A DNA stretch of 19,413 nucleotides from Aquimonas sp046318115 (GTDB lineage: Bacteria > Pseudomonadota > Gammaproteobacteria > Xanthomonadales > Xanthomonadaceae). Below, in pieces: positions 17,083-19,413 of the stretch; position 1 is the first letter of the stretch, and every line of letters begins with the position of its first letter. The notes under the pieces are model-generated. The model made no database searches. It worked only from the letters and a program-made list of their open reading frames with translations, and was not told where the DNA came from. Location of the stretch: NCBI GenBank assembly GCA_046318115.1, contig JBKCVA010000185.1, positions 1 to 19,413 on the forward strand, read 5' to 3'. A program made the translations under genes and the position numbers.

Positions 17083-18498
17083 TCAGCGCTGCGTGGGCAC
17101 CCGGCCGAAACCACTCTCGGCTTCGGCCGCCAGATAGGCGAACACGGCATACGCCCGCGCCTGCTGGTCCAGCGCCTCGCTGTCGATCTTGTCCAGGGTG
17201 TCGTTGGCCGTGTGGTGGTAGTCGAAATAGTCCATGCCGTCCTGCGCCAGCTGCGCCCAGGGCACCCCGCGCTGCACCAGCGGGCCCACGTCCGGGCCAG
17301 GGCCGCCGCCTTCGCGCTCGAAGGGGATGCCGAGCGGCGCCAGCACCTCGGCGATCTGCTCCAGCAGCGGCCAGTACGCCGGCTCGACGCCTGCGCGCAG
17401 GGCGTAGATGCGGCCCGCGCCGAAGTCGCTCTCGGCGCCGATCACATGCTTCGCCATCTGCTCGGCGTGAAGCGCAGCATAGGCGCGCGCGCCGATCAGG
17501 CCCTGTTCCTCATTGCCCCAGGCGATCACCCGCACGGTGCGGCGCGGACGCTGCTCCAGCTTCAGCAGGGCGGCGCCCGCCGCCATCGTGATGCCCACGC
17601 CTGCACCGTCGTCGAGCGCGCCGGTGCCGAGGTCCCAGGAATCGAGGTGGCCGCCGATCACCACGACCTCGTCCGGCCGCTCGCGCCCGCGGATGTCGCC
17701 GATCACGTTGTAGCTGGTCGCCTCGCCGCGGTTCTCGGCGTCGATGTCGAGACGGATGCGCACCGGCTGGCCGCGCTCGATCATGCGTGTCAGCAGGTCG
17801 GCGTCGGGGTTCGAGACCGCCGCCGCGGGAATCTGCTTCACGTCGTCGGCGTAGCGCATGATGCCGGTGTGCGGGAAGCGGTCGGTATTGGTGCTGATCG
17901 AGCGGATGATGAGCCCCACCGCGCCCTTCTTCGCCGCCTCGACCGCGCCCGAGCTGCGGCCGATCACGCTGAGCCCATAGCCGCGGCCGTCGCGGGCGCG
18001 CTGGGTGCGCTGGCTGATGAAGACGATCCTGCCTTCGGCTGCGTCCGCAGGGGCGGCCTGCAGCGCGGCGATGCTGTCGAAGGCCACGATCTCGGCCTCC
18101 AGCGGTTTGTTGCCGGTGCCGATGCTGCCGCCCAGCGCGGTGATCGCCAGCGGCTGCGGAAACGGCGCAAGAATCTCGCCGCGCTCGTGACCGCGCCGCC
18201 AGTAGGGAAAGCTGAAGGGCTCGATCCGCACGTCATCGAAGCCCAGCGCTCCAAACTTCGCCAGCGCCCATTCGATCGCGCGGGCATCCGCTGGGGTGCC
18301 GGCCATGCGCGGCCCGACCTCGGTGGTCAGTGATTCGACGATCGCGTAAGCCGTACCGGCTTCGACATGCTGATCGCGCAGGGCGGCAGCGTTCTGCAGG
18401 CTGTCGGCCGACAGCGGCGTCACCGCTGGCTCGACACGTTCAGCGGCATGCGCATTGAGCGCGAAGGCGGCAGCGAGCAGGCAGGCGTGCAGACGCAT
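17083..18498 (-). CDS. Secreted M28-family metallopeptidase, carboxypeptidase Q-like
   Basis: Zinc exopeptidase of 471 residues, exported by a signal peptide (residues 1-19, cleavage likely after AHA). The M28 di-zinc ligands can be placed: H284 in GGHLDSWD, D296 in GALDDGAG, E330/E331 in GNEEQG (base and ligand), D358 in AESDFG, and H428 or H429 in YFDYHHTANDT. The region about 130-265 (LEAEIVAF...GRIVFISQ...GAVGLIIRS) fits a PA-type insert. The spacing and wording resemble mammalian carboxypeptidase Q, which hydrolyses dipeptides, so a role in periplasmic or extracellular peptide use is likely. The start at 18498 is chosen for the signal peptide and an upstream GGAAG; the frame opens at 18603 but that overlaps the mscL terminator hairpin. 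Its nearest upstream neighbour, mscL, is on the same strand but separated by that terminator. Confidence 0.92.
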   Translation of the reverse strand: MRLHACLLAAAFALNAHAAERVEPAVTPLSADSLQNAAALRDQHVEAGTAYAIVESLTTEVGPRMAGTPADARAIEWALAKFGALGFDDVRIEPFSFPYWRRGHERGEILAPFPQPLAITALGGSIGTGNKPLEAEIVAFDSIAALQAAPADAAEGRIVFISQRTQRARDGRGYGLSVIGRSSGAVEAAKKGAVGLIIRSISTNTDRFPHTGIMRYADDVKQIPAAAVSNPDADLLTRMIERGQPVRIRLDIDAENRGEATSYNVIGDIRGRERPDEVVVIGGHLDSWDLGTGALDDGAGVGITMAAGAALLKLEQRPRRTVRVIAWGNEEQGLIGARAYAALHAEQMAKHVIGAESDFGAGRIYALRAGVEPAYWPLLEQIAEVLAPLGIPFEREGGGPGPDVGPLVQRGVPWAQLAQDGMDYFDYHHTANDTLDKIDSEALDQQARAYAVFAYLAAEAESGFGRVPTQR

Positions 18499-18565
18499 GG
18501 AAAGTCTTCCGCAGGAGTATCTGGAGAACGATGCCAGTCCCCGAAGGCGTCGGCATGTGCGGAAA

Positions 18566-18593
18566 GGCCGGGCGCAGCTCCTAGCGCCCGGCC
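18566..18593 (-). terminator. Terminator hairpin after mscL
   Basis: GGCCGGGCGC (18566-18575) and GCGCCCGGCC (18584-18593) form a perfect 10-pair stem with an 8-base loop, about 67 bases after the mscL stop. On the minus strand the stem is followed by TTTCC. It is the best terminator candidate in the window. Confidence 0.7.
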
Positions 18594-18599
18594 CGCGGA

Positions 18600-18653
18600 T
18601 CACTTCTTCAGCAGATCGTGGATCTCGCGCAGGCGGACCTCAGTCGCCTGAGG
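18600..18653 (-). repeat. Out-of-frame partial copy of the mscL 3' end
   Basis: On the minus strand this stretch reads EVRLREIHDLLKK followed by TGA, closely matching the MscL C-terminal helix DVLLLREIRDLLQQ encoded 66 bases away. At DNA level CAGCAGATCG-GGATCTCGCGCAG recurs with one mismatch over 25 bases (18609-18633 and 18675-18699). The copy is in a different frame from mscL and has no start, so it is a remnant, not a gene. Confidence 0.6.
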
Positions 18654-18660
18654 CCCGGGA

Positions 18661-19068
18661 TCACGCCTTGTTCTGCTGCAGCAGATCGCGGATCTCGCGC
18701 AGCAGCAGCACGTCTTCCGGCGGCGCCGGCGGCGCGGCGGGCGCCTCTTCCTTCTTGCGCTGCAGGCGGTTCATCAGCTTGATCACCATGAAGATCGCGA
18801 ACGCGATGATGGTGAAGTCGACCACCGTCTGAAGGAAGGCGCCGTACTTGAACAGCACCGGCTCCACGCCCTCAGCGCCTTCCTTCAGCGTGATGGCACG
18901 GTCGGAGAAGTTGACGCCGCCGATGATCAGGCCGATCAGCGGCATGATGATGCCGTCGACCAGCGAGCCGACGATCTTGCCGAAGGCCGCGCCGATGACC
19001 ACGCCCACCGCCAGGTCGACGACGTTGCCACGCATGGCAAAGGCCTTGAATTCACTGATGAAGCTCAT
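18661..19068 (-). CDS. mscL: Large-conductance mechanosensitive channel MscL
   Basis: Inner-membrane pentameric channel of 135 residues that opens under membrane tension to release solutes during hypo-osmotic shock. Seen: N-terminal amphipathic helix MSFISEFKAFAMRGNVVDLAVGVVIGAAFGKIVGSLVDGIIMPLIG containing the first membrane helix and pore constriction; a short periplasmic loop (NFSDRAITLKEG...); the second membrane helix FLQTVVDFTIIAFAIFMVIKLMNRL; and a charged linker (KKEEAPAAPPAPP) to a C-terminal bundle helix LLLREIRDLLQQ. The length is normal. ATG 19068 is chosen; an upstream in-frame TTG at 19083 would add five residues. GGGGG sits just before the ATG as a weak ribosome site. Regulation is not evident; a TAAAGT near 19115 on the minus strand is a poor -10 candidate. 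Confidence 0.96.
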   Translation of the reverse strand: MSFISEFKAFAMRGNVVDLAVGVVIGAAFGKIVGSLVDGIIMPLIGLIIGGVNFSDRAITLKEGAEGVEPVLFKYGAFLQTVVDFTIIAFAIFMVIKLMNRLQRKKEEAPAAPPAPPEDVLLLREIRDLLQQNKA

Positions 19069-19277
19069 GCCGCCCCCGAACAATCCAGCGGCGCCATTCG
19101 CCGCGCGCCGACTTTAGCGGAAGGTGACGACCTGCGGGCGCGACTAGGGTCTTCTCAGCCCGCGGCGGACTGGGCGGAGCGTCGCGAATGACGTTGGTGC
19201 CTCAAGCCAGATGCGCGAGCAGCGTCTGCTGCTTCTTCCTGACAGCCGGTGAGCCGCCAATCCACCCAAGTCAAGCC

Positions 19278-19413
19278 TCAACAAGTCTTGTACGCCATGT
19301 GCTTGTGCGGCTTCGGCCTGTCGGGTCGTGGCCTTGAACGCCCCGGCCGATGCTTGAAGGTCTGGGACGCGATGAGCTTGACGACACTCTGCAGCATGGC
19401 GACGCAGGCGCAG
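19278..19413 (-). CDS. C-terminal end of a probable IS4-type transposase (partial, runs off the window)
   Basis: An open minus-strand frame enters from the right edge and ends at TGA 19278-19280, giving 44 residues: a helix-like AMLQSVVKLIASQ followed by FKHRPGRSRPRPDRPKPHKH and a short tail. The HRPGR..PR...RPKP pattern is the characteristic end of many IS4-group DDE transposases (usual form RPGRxEPRxxKRRPKP). The usual Glu and the KR before RPKP are changed, so this could be a variant or decaying copy. The base composition here is visibly less GC-rich than in the neighbouring genes, consistent with a mobile element. I could not define a terminal inverted repeat between 19141 and 19277. Confidence 0.5.
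   Translation of the reverse strand, partial: CACVAMLQSVVKLIASQTFKHRPGRSRPRPDRPKPHKHMAYKTC

Noticed and set aside
16398..17150. 250-residue minus-strand frame opposite the DUF1579-like gene
   Set aside because: It is longer, but its Arg/Ala-rich composition has no fold-like pattern; the plus-strand frame shows a coherent beta-rich protein with a good ribosome site.

Overview
This is a GC-rich, densely coded bacterial window. RlmM, UbiM, the tryptophan-rich 'SGWG' repeat exoprotein and the overall gene style point to a gammaproteobacterium, most likely Xanthomonadales (Lysobacter/Rhodanobacter-like). That placement is inferred from protein resemblance, not from a marker gene. No rRNA, tRNA, CRISPR array or phage module is visible, and no gap between genes exceeds 300 bases.

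Layout from left to right. (1) A large membrane chemoreceptor (22-3240, +) with a periplasmic Cache-like sensor, HAMP, PAS, a signalling hairpin and a C-terminal zinc-binding CZB domain. (2) A tightly packed minus-strand operon, read glnS > cysteine-rich lipoprotein > nucleoside deaminase > rlmM (7356 down to 3427), with 1-base stop/start overlaps at two junctions. (3) ubiM, a flavin ubiquinone hydroxylase (7464-8687, -). (4) A secreted protein with two tryptophan-rich SGWG repeats (8876-10441, -). (5) nadC for NAD synthesis (10527-11393, -). (6) An enoyl-CoA isomerase of the ECI1/DCI type (11467-12228, -). (7) An H-NOX gas sensor overlapping a PAS-PAS-GGDEF-EAL protein (15125 down to 12362, -). 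(8) Divergent from it, an AGXT1-type alanine-glyoxylate aminotransferase (15281-16420, +) and a DUF1579-like protein (16527-17009, +). (9) A secreted M28 carboxypeptidase-Q-like peptidase (17083-18498, -) and mscL (18661-19068, -). (10) At the right edge, the C-terminal end of what looks like an IS4-type transposase entering from outside the window.

The most interesting system is the H-NOX/cyclic-di-GMP pair. The sensor keeps the haem histidine and the YxSxR motif and has leucine where O2-binding H-NOX proteins have the distal tyrosine, so it should be an NO sensor. Its partner keeps the phosphodiesterase residues of the EAL domain, but its GGDEF domain is altered (SGDEF, and NLD in place of DxD). 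This suggests NO-controlled c-di-GMP breakdown rather than synthesis. The genes overlap by 14 bases, so translational coupling is likely.

Most transcription units end in strong GC-rich hairpins that mostly lack a clear T tract. Downstream of mscL lies a short out-of-frame copy of the sequence encoding the MscL C-terminal helix, probably the scar of a duplication.
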